Of a DNA stretch of 64,000 nucleotides, positions 21,033 to 32,345 are shown one piece after another. Source of the stretch: Nemania diffusa (Eukaryota; Ascomycota; Sordariomycetes; Xylariales; Xylariaceae); NCBI GenBank assembly GCA_038501195.1, contig JBBPUQ010000004.1, positions 3,982,001-4,046,000 of the forward strand, given 5' to 3'. Position numbers and translations under genes: made by a program. Below the pieces are notes generated by a model, which searched no databases, was not told the DNA's origin, and saw only the letters and a program-made list of their open reading frames with translations. Position 1 is the first letter of the stretch; the number at the start of each line of letters is the position of its first letter.

Positions 21033-22746
21033 TTACAAGGCATCAATGTCAATCTCGGCCTTCCTCCTGCGGCCCTGGATCTGGGTGTCGGCCTTGGTCG
21101 ACCTGCTGGACTCGAAGATCCTGGGCTCGGGCTCGGGGGCGCCGGGGACGAAGCGCCAGTCGTACTTCATGAGCAGGTGGCAGAGGATGATCTTGATCTC
21201 GTTGGAGGCGAAGAAGCGGCCGGGGCAGGCGTGCTCGCCGTGGCCGAAGTTGAGGTGCGAGGCGCTCGTCGTGACGAACTGCCAGCTGTTCTCCTGGCCG
21301 GGCTCGAGCCGCTTCTTGGCGAAGCGCGCCGCGTCGAACTTCTCCGGGTCCGGGTACAGCTTGGGGTTGGCCAGGTCGCCGACCACGAGGATGCGCGCGC
21401 CCTTGGGGATCGCGATGCCGTCGGAGAGCGTGATCGACTTCTCGACGTACCGGTTCATGGACACTGATGGAAGGGGGAAAAATAAAATTAGTATGAGGGA
21501 GCAAGAGATAAGGGTTGCTGTGGTGTTCCTTCTACTTACCGACGGATAGGGGTGTCATCCTCTGGCCTTCCTTCAGGAAGCTGTCCATGAGCCTAAGTTT
21601 GTATAGCGTGGTCTTCGCCCAGCCTTCACGGCCAACAACCTCGATAATCTCGTCCCGTAACTGCTGCGCGACCTCGGGGTACTTGCAGACGTCGAGCAGC
21701 GCCCGGCACACACCCTCAGTCGTCGTGTGGATCGCAGCCATGGTCAGAGACAGCTGGCCACAGACAAAGTCGAGGTCCTGGCCCTTAGCCACGTCGTACA
21801 TCCAGCCAATAGTATCCGAGACCTTAGGGGGCTTCACGCCCGCAGCCTTGGCCGCGTCCACGGCCGCCTTGCGCTTGTGGACCTCGGGCATGATGATCTT
21901 GCGGCCGTCGCGCACCGACTTGCGGAGGCGGGCGGAGTGCGGCAGCGCGATGTAGACCAGGGGGCGGAAGATGGCGGGCACCATGCGCATGATGAAGGAC
22001 AGCGCGAACGAGTCCACGGTGAACGTCTTGGCGATGTCGAGCCACCGGCGGTTACGGCAGAGGCCGGCGCCGAGGAACACGCGCGACGACACGCGGGCGA
22101 CGACCTCGAGGATGTCGTCGCGGATCATCCGCGTCGCCCACGCGCCGTCCTTGCCGAAGACGTCGTCGACGGTGTTGATGGTCTCGTCTACCAGGTCGCC
22201 CGTCACCAGGCCCAGCGACTGCGTCAGCTTGATGCGGACGGTGTCGCGCAGGAGGAACTCGTGCGTGAAGCCTTGTCTGTGGGGCTCGAAGCCCGGGTAG
22301 TTCACGAAGAAATCCTGCGCCTGTTAGTGCCTTCCCCTGAGCTGGGAGAGGAGGGTGGGGATTTTGTCCTTACGCTGACGAAGGCCTTGGAGAAGTTGAG
22401 CTCGGGTAAGTTGCGGATCTCGTCGGCATATCTGTTGGGTAGAACGATCTTGGGCCCTGTGCCGGTCATGACCTGAAATGGCCCATTTGCCTAATTCGAG
22501 GCTTAGCTATGACGCTCAGAGTTGGCGTGATATATATACCTTTTCGAGGCCTTCATCTAGCACCTCTTGACCGTGAAGCATCCAACTTTTCTTCGCGCTT
22601 AGTCCGCGGACAGTGATCAAAGGGAAAGCGGGCCAAGGCCGGTTTTTTGCAAGAAAGGAGTAAACGATGCTGAGCAGGATGGTGGCACCAATGACCTGCA
22701 CAGTCGTAGGTAGCCCTTGGGGCACAATGTTCCGTAACGCTTCCAT
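21033..22746 (-). CDS. Cytochrome P450 monooxygenase, fungal ent-kaurene-oxidase-like group
   Basis: Four exons (22746-22540, 22472-22374, 22314-21540 and 21463-21033) give 503 residues, the usual P450 length. The N-terminus has one membrane anchor (VIGATILLSIVYSFLA) followed by a short Pro-containing hinge (NRPWPAFP), as in ER-bound P450s. The I-helix reads LTMAAIHTTTEG, the K-helix ExxR motif is EGQR, and the haem loop is FGHGEHACPG with its cysteine near residue 440. The NYPGFEPH and MTPLSVVSMNRYV segments resemble fungal P450s related to ent-kaurene oxidase. It would hydroxylate or oxidise a small lipophilic molecule; the substrate cannot be read from sequence. No reductase, terpene cyclase or PKS gene is adjacent, so a clustered pathway is not supported. 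Coding G+C is high. Confidence 0.94.
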
Positions 22747-24445
22747 CTCTAGTTGTGTTCAACACATGGAGTGTTCGAAAGCTGGAGGGGACTTCAGCTG
22801 AAGATGGAGAGACAGGAAGACTCAATATATATAACGGAATGTTAACATCCCCGCCATGGCATTATTTTACTCAGCGAAGTATAACTCGGATCCATATCGA
22901 CCGTAATACTCATGTGGAGACGACTCAATCATGGTCGATGCTCGATCATGCCCGTTCTTTAGCAGATATACAGCTTCAAGTTGAACAGAGTAGTATTCTG
23001 CAATGGTACGATCGCTATGAGTACCCGCTTGCAATTCGATTGCATAATTCGGGTATAAATCACTTGCCCCTCTAATCCTTCAACGGCAACCCTGCGTACT
23101 CGCCATCTGATTCGCGAGCAGAGCGTGCGAACACGCATATCTCTCATCGACATCGGCAGTGCTCCCATCCGCCCCGGTAATACAGCGGTAATCTTTAAGT
23201 ATCCGATTGGTGACGACGAGGGTCAATCTGAGACGGCAGTGCGCATCTCAAGAGATGTCCCGCTACGCTAGAGAAACACTAGGCTCCATCAGTACCGCGT
23301 CGTTTCTCGGTTCGGAAATGGAATTGATGTGATTGGCCCCTGACCTCGTACTAGACAATAGAGTACGAGCTTGACGTCGACCTATCTACAAAATGCCGGG
23401 TCGCTTCTACCAGTCCTCTTGGCCGCTTGGCGGTACAATAGGTAACTACATAGATGGTGTAAGTTACCCAAGAGGTCTTGGAATACGCCGTCGTTAAACC
23501 ACCGAGCCGAATCAGATATCAACCTTTAGATTCTTACCACGGACAGCATCTCTGTTGATTTCCGTTTGTCTATTGCACAAAGTACACAATCTGTGCGCGG
23601 ATATTATCAAATTACCCATTTTTACATGCAGGGTAGCAGAGCGAATGCGTCGTATAACTCGGGACTATTTCGTATTATCTCGTATATGGAAACGAGTAGT
23701 TATGTAAGTCCCACATTTACCCATCTTGAATACAGGTAATTCTGTAGATAGGAGATAGACAGTAATAATCTGCATGCATGGAACTTCGCCTACACTTTCG
23801 AATTACACATTCGACAGGTGATTCCCTACCTATCACACGTGGGAGATGCACGCACATACATACCTAGGTAGCTTAGTTGCTCGGCAAGCGAGGGCCGTAA
23901 CGGAATTATGCCGCAGTTTGATATCGTAGGACTTTGAGGGCTAAGAAAGCACTATCCTAGTAGGTCAGCTTTCTCTACCTACATACCTAGAGTAGGTAGT
24001 CTATATACTAGTAACTACGGCGAAGCTCAACTTCGTATACCTAGTATGTTGATAGTTACTGCTTAAGTATATAAATCTCCCGGTATAAGCCCCTTATGTA
24101 CGAATACGGCACATAATAATTCTATCGACACATGTAGGTACTACCGCAAGTCCCACGCTAATGTATAGTGTATGCAGAGTCCCGAACATGACATGACATT
24201 TATACTCCACCTCAGGCTAGAAATACAGTATACTGTAGAGAGGACAAACGAGACAGGGCAAACACACGAAATCTAGCACCAGTATAAGGCCGTCTCATAA
24301 AATCTCCATTATTAAAGATCATGCAATGGGCATGACATCCAGAACATAATAAATATCGAAGGAATCACTAGTAAGTAAAACAGTACGAGTCTAACCACCT
24401 ATTCAGAGCAATCTGCGGACCCAGCCTCCATGACCCATATTCTCC
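22747..24445. other. Intergenic region between P450 and pepsin-like genes
   Basis: About 1.7 kb with no supported gene. From about 23830 to 24010 it is dense in TAGGTAG and CTACCTA words on both strands. It serves as P450 upstream DNA and as 3' flank of the pepsin-like gene. Confidence 0.5.
22826..22833 (-). promoter_or_regulatory. TATA-box-like element upstream of the P450
   Basis: TATATATA lies about 80 bp before the P450 start codon, in otherwise mixed sequence, at a plausible distance for a core promoter. This is position-based inference only. Confidence 0.35.
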
Positions 24446-26967
24446 CTAATCCACCCAGGTGACATGTCCCACCACTGAGCTGTGACTCGTCGTCGTGGTA
24501 TGTTTCCCAACACTGCCCCTCGTCGTCGTAGTGTGCTTCTCAGCACTGCAGCTAGACACCGTCCTCGTCCTGTACTCGGTGACAACGGCCGTCGACTCAC
24601 ACGATACGCCTCCGACGGGCTCGCGCGTGACCGTCGTGGTCGCGGTCTCGTTGCACTTGCACGTGCCGACGGGGGGAAGCGTGATGGGGCTGGGCATGAA
24701 GACGGTGGTCGTGACGACGCCCACGGTCACCGTGGTCCTCTCCCTCTCCTTCTCAGGCGACCCCTCCCGCGCGGAGACGGGCTGCATCTCGCCGCTGCCG
24801 GCGAACGAGCTCGTCGTCTCCGTCGTCGACGACGCCGGCACGGAGGTTAGCGTGGACGTCTCCGACGAGCGTGTGCGGCTGGCCGGCACCGACGTCAGGG
24901 TCGCCGTGGGCGTCCACTGCCCCGTGCTGCCGGGCGTGGCCGTGAAGGAGATGTTGCTCCACGAGAAGCCCGTGCTGCCCTGCGTCCAGAATGTGGACGA
25001 CCCGCCCGACAGGACCCCGGTGCCGCTGGACGGGAATATGCCCGAGGACCAGGGCGTCGAGGATGTGGTGCGGTTTGTCCCTGTCGTGCTTGGGATCGCG
25101 GGAAGGGACGATGTTGTTCTTCTTGTTGACCTGTGTGTGCTTGATGATGATGTTGTTCTCGACCGGGAACTAGAGCTCGTTGTGGAGCTTGTTCTGGAGC
25201 GACTCGTCGTTGAGGTTGTTGAATGAGTCGAAGTGCGGGTTGAAGAGTGGCTTGTAGAACGGCTCGTTGAACTTGTTCTGCTACTAGTTGAGGACCTCGA
25301 CGAGCGTGTCGAGGTTGTCTTCGAGGCTCTTGAAGTTGTTGAAGTTGTTGAGTGTGTCGAGCGCGTTGTTGTCGTGCTCGTTCTTGTAGAACTCGTTCTT
25401 GTAGAACTCGTTCTTGTAGAGCTCGTTCTGGAAGTAGAACTAGTGCTTGTCGAGTAACAGGAAAGTGGAAGGGCCACAGGATTTAAAGCACACGAACCCT
25501 CTTCGTCCGAGGCGGATGAATCCCAGCCTATAAGCTGATCGCCACAATTCTCGTACTGGGCCATATATATGGCCTCGTCGTCCAAGTCAAAGGACGCTAG
25601 ATCGAGCTTAGCAACCTGTTAAAATGCGAGAGCATGAGTGAAGGACTTACTGTATGCACCCCTGAGAAACGTCTGACCTAAGATCACTTCGTGCTCGTCG
25701 GCACTTTGCACGGCCCCCAGGTAGCAAATATCATCGACTCGCAGGATGAAATCACGGAAGGGGACGCGAATGACGAGCGTGTCGAAGTAAAAGTCGATAG
25801 AGGCATCCTGGAACCGATGGTAACACGGAACCTGATAAACGCCCTGGCCGCCATTGTAGAACGCGTCGGGGAAGAATCCGGTGAGACTATCCATGTACAC
25901 CCACGGGAGAAAAGAAATCACTGAGGTGAAGTCCAAAAAAGCATGGCGCGAGGGTTCATGGACGTCTGAGAGTATACAATTACTCGGGTCGAAGATACCC
26001 AAGGCGGTTAGTTGTACGTAGTATCTGGTTAATCTTAGAGTTAGTCTATCCCATCGCTCTCTATGTCGTAATATGTATAAATCAGTTACCTAGAATAATC
26101 TTCGTCAACACGGTGCGTATATAGTTTCCGAAGTTCGCCAGCGTATTTCCTGGTGTTTAGGCCCGAGAAAAGGAGTTCCCCCAAGCCCACGTCAGAAGAG
26201 TCATCGTGGGAGGCCCCGGAAGGGTTGGCGCTGCCAAGGGCGATACTAAACTGACGCGCAGCAATCAAGCCTTGCGATTTCAATTGATCTAGGATCGAGA
26301 TGCCGCTATCAGTGTCGCAGCCAAAGCCCAGACCCAGTCGGCCGGCTGTCTGAGCCCAGCTTTCGTTCGCAATACCAACTGGGATAAATCCCAGATCGGC
26401 TCCTATTAACATAAATCAGCGTCAACATTAATATGCCAGACAATTGGGCAGTTAGAAAGCAGACTAACCGGCAAATTGGACATCGTCGATTACATAGCAG
26501 CCGGAGGCTCCGCCGTATGAGGTGGTAAATGTCCAGCTGTCGATACAGCCCAGATCTTCTGATGTAAATGAGGCATTCGGGTCATACTCCCCATTGGCAC
26601 AGCATGCATCTGTTGAAAGCGATGTGTCACAATCAGGGTTAAGCCATAGATTGTTCGAGAAAAGATCGATGGCAGGGTAGACGAGCTGGGGTGGTGTGCC
26701 CACAGTGACTTACACATCCAGAGTCAGCAAAAGCGAAGTAATTATGTAAGGAGGCGATCACCTACTCTCAACCGTATAAGGACTTAGGTAGTTCTTCTGG
26801 GTGGCATTGATTCTCAGAGGATTCAGTCCGTACCCCGGGTCACCTCGGGCTCCGATGGTGGATGAACCTCCGGCTTTTATGGGCAATCGCAGGCTATGGG
26901 CTCCGCTGCGAGCGATTTCACTAGCGATGCCTACGGCCACGGATGCTAACAAAAGAATGAATATCAT
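24446..26967 (-). CDS. Pepsin-like (A1 family) secreted protein with Ser/Thr-rich tail, degenerate DTG motifs
   Basis: Five exons (26967-26766, 26708-26469, 26402-26090, 26024-25651 and 25596-24446) give 759 residues. I prefer the ATG at 26967 because it starts a signal peptide (MIFILLLASVAVGIASEIA); an in-frame ATG at 27021 adds 18 residues. The A1-type lobe starts with ITVGTPPQLVYPAIDLFSNN and has the RYYVQLTALGI segment of the second lobe. The first motif reads DLFS where pepsins have DTGS, and the second reads DFTS. Both Asp remain but both motif glycines are lost, so activity is uncertain. From about residue 390 on, the chain is very rich in Ser and Thr and likely O-glycosylated. There is no C-terminal hydrophobic GPI signal, so a secreted or wall-trapped protein is more likely than a yapsin-like anchored one. 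Confidence 0.85.
25381..25425 (-). repeat. 15-bp tandem repeat in the Ser/Thr tail
   Basis: Three 15-bp units (plus-strand TTCTTGTAGAACTCG, the last with one change) encode consecutive five-residue units of the TRTSS type in the stalk of the pepsin-like protein. They probably vary in number between strains. Confidence 0.85.
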
Positions 26968-29034
26968 TTTGGCGTTAGACACAGAAGAGCGAGATAACGA
27001 GAGAGAGAATGCCCATGTCATGGAAACGCTAGGTAGCTCTCATCTTCCCTCGGGAGCTTTAGCCCTCTCTTTAAAAAGAGCCGGCATCGCCGCTAGAATT
27101 ACAGTGTTGCACTTCATTCATTCTTTTACAAACGGAGGAAAACCCCCATCCGGTGAACCACACCTACTTCCGAAAGAGGTATGAATAAGTGATTATCTCA
27201 ATCAACTGAGGTTTCTCACGTCGTTGGGACTACAGCGATATTCCAGCCGTGTGACGAAGATCGACGTTGGCAAACAGCCTCTGTTGCATGGGATCACCTA
27301 AAGACACAATCGGAGATTCCTAGTGTGATGCTGCCTTGCTTAAGTATCAGATGTTATCCTTCGAGAGTCCTCACCAGAATATTGGTAGCGCAGTGAACGT
27401 TTAAGGGAGAAATGACGCTCGAATTCGGTCGTACAGAGCAGATAGATGTGGAATCCTAAGTAGTTCGGTAGCACACGTATTAAGACAAGCCCACGTAAGT
27501 GAGCGAATGAGTAGGCCGGCCCATATTTAAAGATTGATTGATAGAAGGTAGGATCTAGGCTCAAGGGAATATCATCAGATGAGGTAGGTCTATGGGTCTT
27601 GGTGGAATATGAGTGCGACGCTCTCCTCGATGTGTATCGGTATACATTGATCTATCTGTCGATATTTCCCCGGTGTAACCTGGAGATGTCCCCGTGAAGG
27701 ATAACGATGCTGCCCTAAAGCAGATACCCGAGAGTTCGGTTACTTCTGTGCAGCTACATCTCGGGGCCCAGAGAGGTGGCTGGCCACATGTGTAGCCTTC
27801 CTCTCATATGAATCGAAGACGTGTGACCGCCGTTGTATTGCGAAGAGGATTTGACCGAGTGAAACCTTCAGCGGAGAGTGATGAAAGAGCACGATGACAG
27901 GGTAGTGATAGTGTAAAATCAAAAAATTATGGAAGCAAACTGCGTCCCCAGAGGATGTGGTACAATGGAACACGTCGTTTGGCAGGTTCCTTCATTTACT
28001 GAGGTGATCATCTCGCAAAATGACGTTGTTGTCATGATCATAGCAATAACGCTATATATGCTCCGTGACAGCTTATCAGTAATTCAGTGTTACGTCCTCC
28101 TCAGAGGTGGAACAAGAGATCCATGTACTTGTTTTTGGCGTAGGTAATTTTTTTTTTTTTGGCTGCCACCGCGTATTATCCCTGGGTGTTGATATTGTAA
28201 AAGTCAACCCGTCTGTACTGATATGTGTACGAGGCTTACTAATAGAAAGTGAACATGTAGGTAGCTACATAGTTAGTAGGATGGGGAGATACTTATATGA
28301 ACAATGGCTTTAGGGTCGCTTATCTGCGAGTACTCTTCTGTGATATACTCATCCGGTGTGCCATCGGCAGAGGAGTGTTAATTCGTGTTTTGTTTGTGAT
28401 AGCCTACAATTCCCACACGATCTTTACGGTGGGGTATAGCATAGCTATCTGTAGAGCTTGCTACCATATTACAAGGTGCCTGGAGATGAAATCAGCCTTA
28501 GGATTAACATTCAGTCTTCAATATAGAACTATAATGCTAGGCAGAAGACCTTGTAATATCCCGGTGTGGCTTCGTCAATACTAGTAGACCGGGTCGGAGA
28601 ATGAAAACGTCCACGAAGGGCAAGCGCAACACATCCTAGGGCGTCAAGGAGTATAATCTTGTCTTGGATTAATTAAACCATTACGAAACTGAGATCTTTG
28701 GCGGACTGTACCAAGCACAAAGACATAAATAACTTCGATATTACGTTGTCGAGCCCTGTGATAGTCCCGTAAACCATGGATTTGAGGATACATAGGCCAG
28801 AGACTCGCTCGCTGTACGACCAATCGCAGAAAGATGGAAACTAGTGCACAAGTATTATGTAGTTTCAGGTAGCGAACCGGCCTGATGGGTATCTCTTTTT
28901 AGTTTTCTATGGCAACGAGTTCTAGTGTGAGTGTAAGGTCGGCGTATGGCCTTAATTTAAGTGAGCGAGCTTTGCTGCCATATCCTTGTTTCATCGCTAA
29001 TCATATACATTTACTATTAGGCTGGGTTGTATGA
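26968..29034. other. Intergenic region between pepsin-like gene and RTT106
   Basis: About 2.1 kb with no supported gene. The pepsin-like promoter should lie near 26968-27150, where a TTTAAAAAGAG tract gives a TATA-like site. A 14-base T run occurs near 28147. Open frames of 68-95 codons near 27930-28580 have no family resemblance. Confidence 0.5.
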
Positions 29035-30507
29035 TCATTCATCATCTCCAGCATCGTCTTCCTCGTCCTCCTCTTCGCCCGCGTCGTCATCATCGTCGTC
29101 GTCATCGTCATCGGAGCTCACGCCCGACCCGTCAGTGTCTCCATCTGATCCGGGATCATAATCCTCCTCATCTTCGTCTTCCTCGTCCTGCAATTGTTGC
29201 TCGGCTTCTAGCTGAGCCCGTTGCAGTTCGGTCATCCCGTCATCACCTACAGCGCCATTCCCATCTTGCTCTCCTTCCCCCTTTTTGCCCTTGCTATTCT
29301 CGATCAATTCCCGCTTCGCCTTCCGCTGATCCGCCAAGCTCCGGTCCTGAAGCCTGTGGCGCGTTACATAGTTTTCGTTAATGCCGTTATAATCCTCTTG
29401 GTCTAACATGGCAAACTCGAGCTCGTCAGTCGCTTCTTCATCCCCGCCTTCCCCGGTAAATATCTCGACCACCATATTAAAGGTACGCTGCAGCACATTC
29501 GTATAGCTAATGGCGGCGATTTTGTCAAGTGGTAGGAACATTAGAGGCTTCTTGAAGCCCCACATGATGCCATTCTCCAAAAAGAAAAGGAAGCCATCCT
29601 TGGAGCCCCTGAAGGCCTTGACGTGCACAGCGTGTTCCTTCGGTCTATGAGGTTGGCGTATGACACTGTGAAACTTGGAAGGATCTGCGGCAACGATCTG
29701 CACTTTGTTCCCGCCGGCTTGGAGGCACTTGTTGATGGCCCAATGGAATAGTGTTGAGTATGAGTCGGAGACGGCAGATGCCGCACTAGCATTGGGGCCA
29801 GCGATAACCCCTGGTTTCGGGGCCGTTGCTGGTATAGTGAAGACTAGGGCGTCGACGGGAGTAGTGGCGGGCTGAGGAGGGAAGTAAGAGTTTTGTGGGA
29901 GGAGGATATAGTTGTGCTGGACCTGGGCTTTTTCGGGAACCGGGAGGAAGAAAGCATACTCTAGATACCAGGAGGTCACGGTTAGCATCGTGTATCTACT
30001 AATTAAAGACCACCTTCATAGAAACATACCTATGGTCTTCCAGGGAAATATGATGCCAGGCGCAGGGGCCTTGGCACCGGGAGCGCGCGCATACAGATGG
30101 CCGGCTGTGAAGCATAAATCAAACTTCTTGCGCTGGGGTATCGAGACCGAGATGTCCTTTATCTCGAGTAGAATGTCTTCCTTTGCAACATCATCGGCGG
30201 AACTCGCGATTGTACCGTTGGGCGATTGGCCATTACGCGGTGGCTCGATATCGACGCGTCGACGCTTTTGGGCGGGTTCTTCAGATTGGACGTCGTTTAG
30301 TTGCTCGTACACAAAGCCAACAATATTATTAAAGAGCTTTATTCGGGAGGGTGAGTCTATTCAACCACATTAGATTATCTGTGCTCTAGACATCTATCAC
30401 GGGTGTGCGAGAAGAGCCATACCAGCAGCCTGCTGAATACCCTCTATAATATCTGGTCGCGATTGGAATATACTATTCAACTTCTGGGAATCAAGCCCTG
30501 AAGCCAT
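29035..30507 (-). CDS. RTT106: Histone chaperone RTT106
   Basis: Three exons (30507-30423, 30356-30030 and 29960-29035) join in phase into 445 residues. The N-terminus reads [20 protein letters not shown], followed by a segment ending [17 protein letters not shown]. The middle region matches the tandem PH-like core of Rtt106: [12 protein letters not shown], then [20 protein letters not shown], then [10 protein letters not shown]. The last ~55 residues are almost entirely Asp, Glu, Ser and Gly, the acidic tail typical of histone chaperones. The family protein binds H3-H4 with acetylated H3K56 and helps deposit nucleosomes behind the replication fork and at silenced loci. The length agrees with other fungal members. 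It is divergent from VFA1. Confidence 0.95.
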
Positions 30508-30740
30508 AGTGATGGTGGTTAGATGCTCGTCACACACATAAATAGAATAAGTAGATAAACAAGTCTTCTAGATAATCGGCTATAGTAGTCGAACAAAAAC
30601 TCCGTATTTAAGGTGTTTGTCGTCGACGTCGTCGTTGTTATTATCGCGTGTCGTAAGTAATAAATAAATGAATTGACGGAAGAGGCTGCAGGATCTTCAG
30701 CCTCGAGGCTTTGGAGTTTGATGTGACGTACTTACAGACA

Positions 30741-30938
30741 ATGTAGCCTAGTACTTCTATCGCCCACTCGGCACCGTTACATAAAAATCGAATTATGGGG
30801 CCGAACTTATTTATATATGCCCAATAAGAGTATAAAATCATACTCGGATAATAGTTTTCTTGGGTGTATGTAAATAACGTTTGGCCCCGCCATCCCATTT
30901 TTATGTAACCGTGTCGAGTGGACGCTTAACGGGATAAG
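30741..30938. mobile_element. Short terminal-inverted-repeat element (MITE-like), copy A
   Basis: The left arm at 30761-30806 (CGCCCACTCGGCACCGTTAC onward) is repeated in inverted form at 30879-30924, with a few mismatches and a shared ATTTTTATGTAAC core. The interior is AT-rich and non-coding. The right end (CGCTTAACGGGATAAG) matches that of the neighbouring copy B. The outer left edge is eroded and approximate. Confidence 0.7.
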
Positions 30939-31082
30939 AGCCCTTTTAGGTTAACTTTTCAAGTCATCAACCACTTTTCTGGTTACCTGTTGGTAGCTTA
31001 CCCCTCGTACATCTACTATTTCGGACCTATTTCGCCAGTGACTCGCTATTGCACCTAGTCAAGTCTAATGTCTATAGCCTTA

Positions 31083-31262
31083 TTATCCCTTTAAGCGCTC
31101 AAGGTGACTTAAAGTGGAATAACGAGGTTTTGTAAATAATCAGATACATCCAATTAGACATTAATACTAGGCGAAGCATTTTATTGGTATATCTAGCATA
31201 TGCAAGAAGACCTGTTACTCCACTTTGAAGTCACCTAGCCGAGTGGGCGCTTAAAGGGATAA
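31083..31262. mobile_element. Short terminal-inverted-repeat element (MITE-like), copy B
   Basis: The left arm (31083-31123: TTATCCCTTTAAGCGCTCAA and on) is the inverted complement of the right arm (31214-31262, ending CGCTTAAAGGGATAA) apart from small gaps. The ~90-bp centre is AT-rich. Size, arms and the shared end with copy A suggest a non-autonomous DNA transposon. A clear target-site duplication was not seen. Confidence 0.72.
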
Positions 31263-31570
31263 GCAATGTAGGTAATGAATGAGAAACCCCTTGAATGTGG
31301 ATATCTGGAGGCTGTGCGAGATCTTCAGCCACAAACTTTACTGTAGGCCCACCTCTGGGCAGTTCGTCGTTGGCGCAAGCCACAATACCCGCCCAACTAC
31401 TTGTAAGACATAACCTCTCCACCTGCAGCATCCTTCGTCAAGTATGAGATGTACCTGAAAGGTGCGCGGTACGATCACGAACACTATAGTATATGTACTG
31501 AGAGAATAGCTACTCGGATCCCCAGAGACTTAGATACCTATATCTAATTTATACGACATATTATCAAATT

Positions 31571-32345
31571 ATGTCGTCGTTACCAAATACATGGCATCAT
31601 CGCAAGGTCGCCGACACCTCCGCCAAGGGATGCGAAATATGCTTTAAACCAAGCACTAGTGTTCTCATTACCCCGGATAAACAGGTTCGTTGTTACGAAT
31701 CCTAGACATCTTAAGAGTTCTCGCTACCGTATATTGTCTCCTAACCTAGTTCGCATCAGGACTTCTTCTACGTGTGTCCTGCTCATCTCAAGGACCGGGG
31801 ATTCTGTTCCCCCATCCTTGATCATGAAGCTATCGCCGCCGCCAAGAAGAAGAAGGAGATGGACGAAGAGGTTGAGCGGTTGAAGAAGGAGTACGAAGAG
31901 AAGCAACGTAAAAAGAAAGAAAAGGAAGCGGAGAAGGAGAAGGAGAAGGAGAAGGAGAAGGAAAAGGAGAAGGAAAAGGAGAAGGAAAAGGAGAAGGACA
32001 AGAAAAACGGCACGAGCAAGAATGAGCCTAAGGACGATAAGAAAGACTCAACCACCGATGACAAGGTATAAGACTAAATCCCTTAACTGGCCATCTTCGC
32101 TAATGAGATTTGAAGGATAAATTAAAGGAGAAGAGTCAGGTGGATGCTGAGGAAGAGCCTCGCGTCTTTGCTTTGCAAAGGTTAGCATGCATCTCGGTGC
32201 TTTGAACGAGCCTGCACTGATCTTCGCTAGGACTTTTTATCAGCGGCGTCTTGATAGAAAACGTCAAGCCGAGATCGCAAAGAGAAACAGGGAGCGTTTG
32301 AATAACCCCAATTTCTTTCCTTCTGTCCCTAAGGACCTTCCTTGA
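31571..32345 (+). CDS. VFA1: Vps4-associated protein 1
   Basis: Four exons (31571-31684, 31760-32065, 32116-32180 and 32231-32345) give 199 residues in one phase. The N-terminus reads NTWHHRKVADTSAKGCEICF and continues to TPDKQDFFYVCPAHLKDRGFC, the cysteine pattern of the Vfa1 zinc-binding region. A Lys/Glu-rich charged helix follows, encoded by a hexanucleotide repeat. The C-terminus (RTFYQRRLDRKRQAEIAKRN, ending NPNFFPSVPKDLP) is the conserved Vfa1 tail and is recovered only after removing the last two introns. In yeast, Vfa1 binds the AAA ATPase Vps4 at endosomes and affects ESCRT-III disassembly. A simpler reading would stop at 32071 in the second intron and lose the conserved tail. Confidence 0.93.
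31931..31998 (+). repeat. GAGAAG/GAAAAG hexanucleotide repeat in VFA1
   Basis: A purine-only run of imperfect GAGAAG units encodes alternating Lys-Glu. It is likely prone to length change and probably forms a charged single helix or coiled coil. Confidence 0.85.

Larger units (their letters stand above)
30508..31570. other. Divergent RTT106-VFA1 upstream region
   Basis: This 1.06-kb spacer holds both promoters and the two inverted-repeat elements listed separately. Outside those elements no gene or RNA is evident. Confidence 0.6.

Noticed and set aside
24495..25457. Plus-strand Val/Glu-rich open frames opposite the Ser/Thr tail
   Set aside because: They are the complement of Ser/Thr codons and repeats, not independent genes.
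20950..27021. Secondary-metabolite gene cluster around the P450
   Set aside because: Only a P450 and a pepsin-like protein are adjacent; no PKS, NRPS, terpene cyclase, pathway regulator or tailoring set is present.
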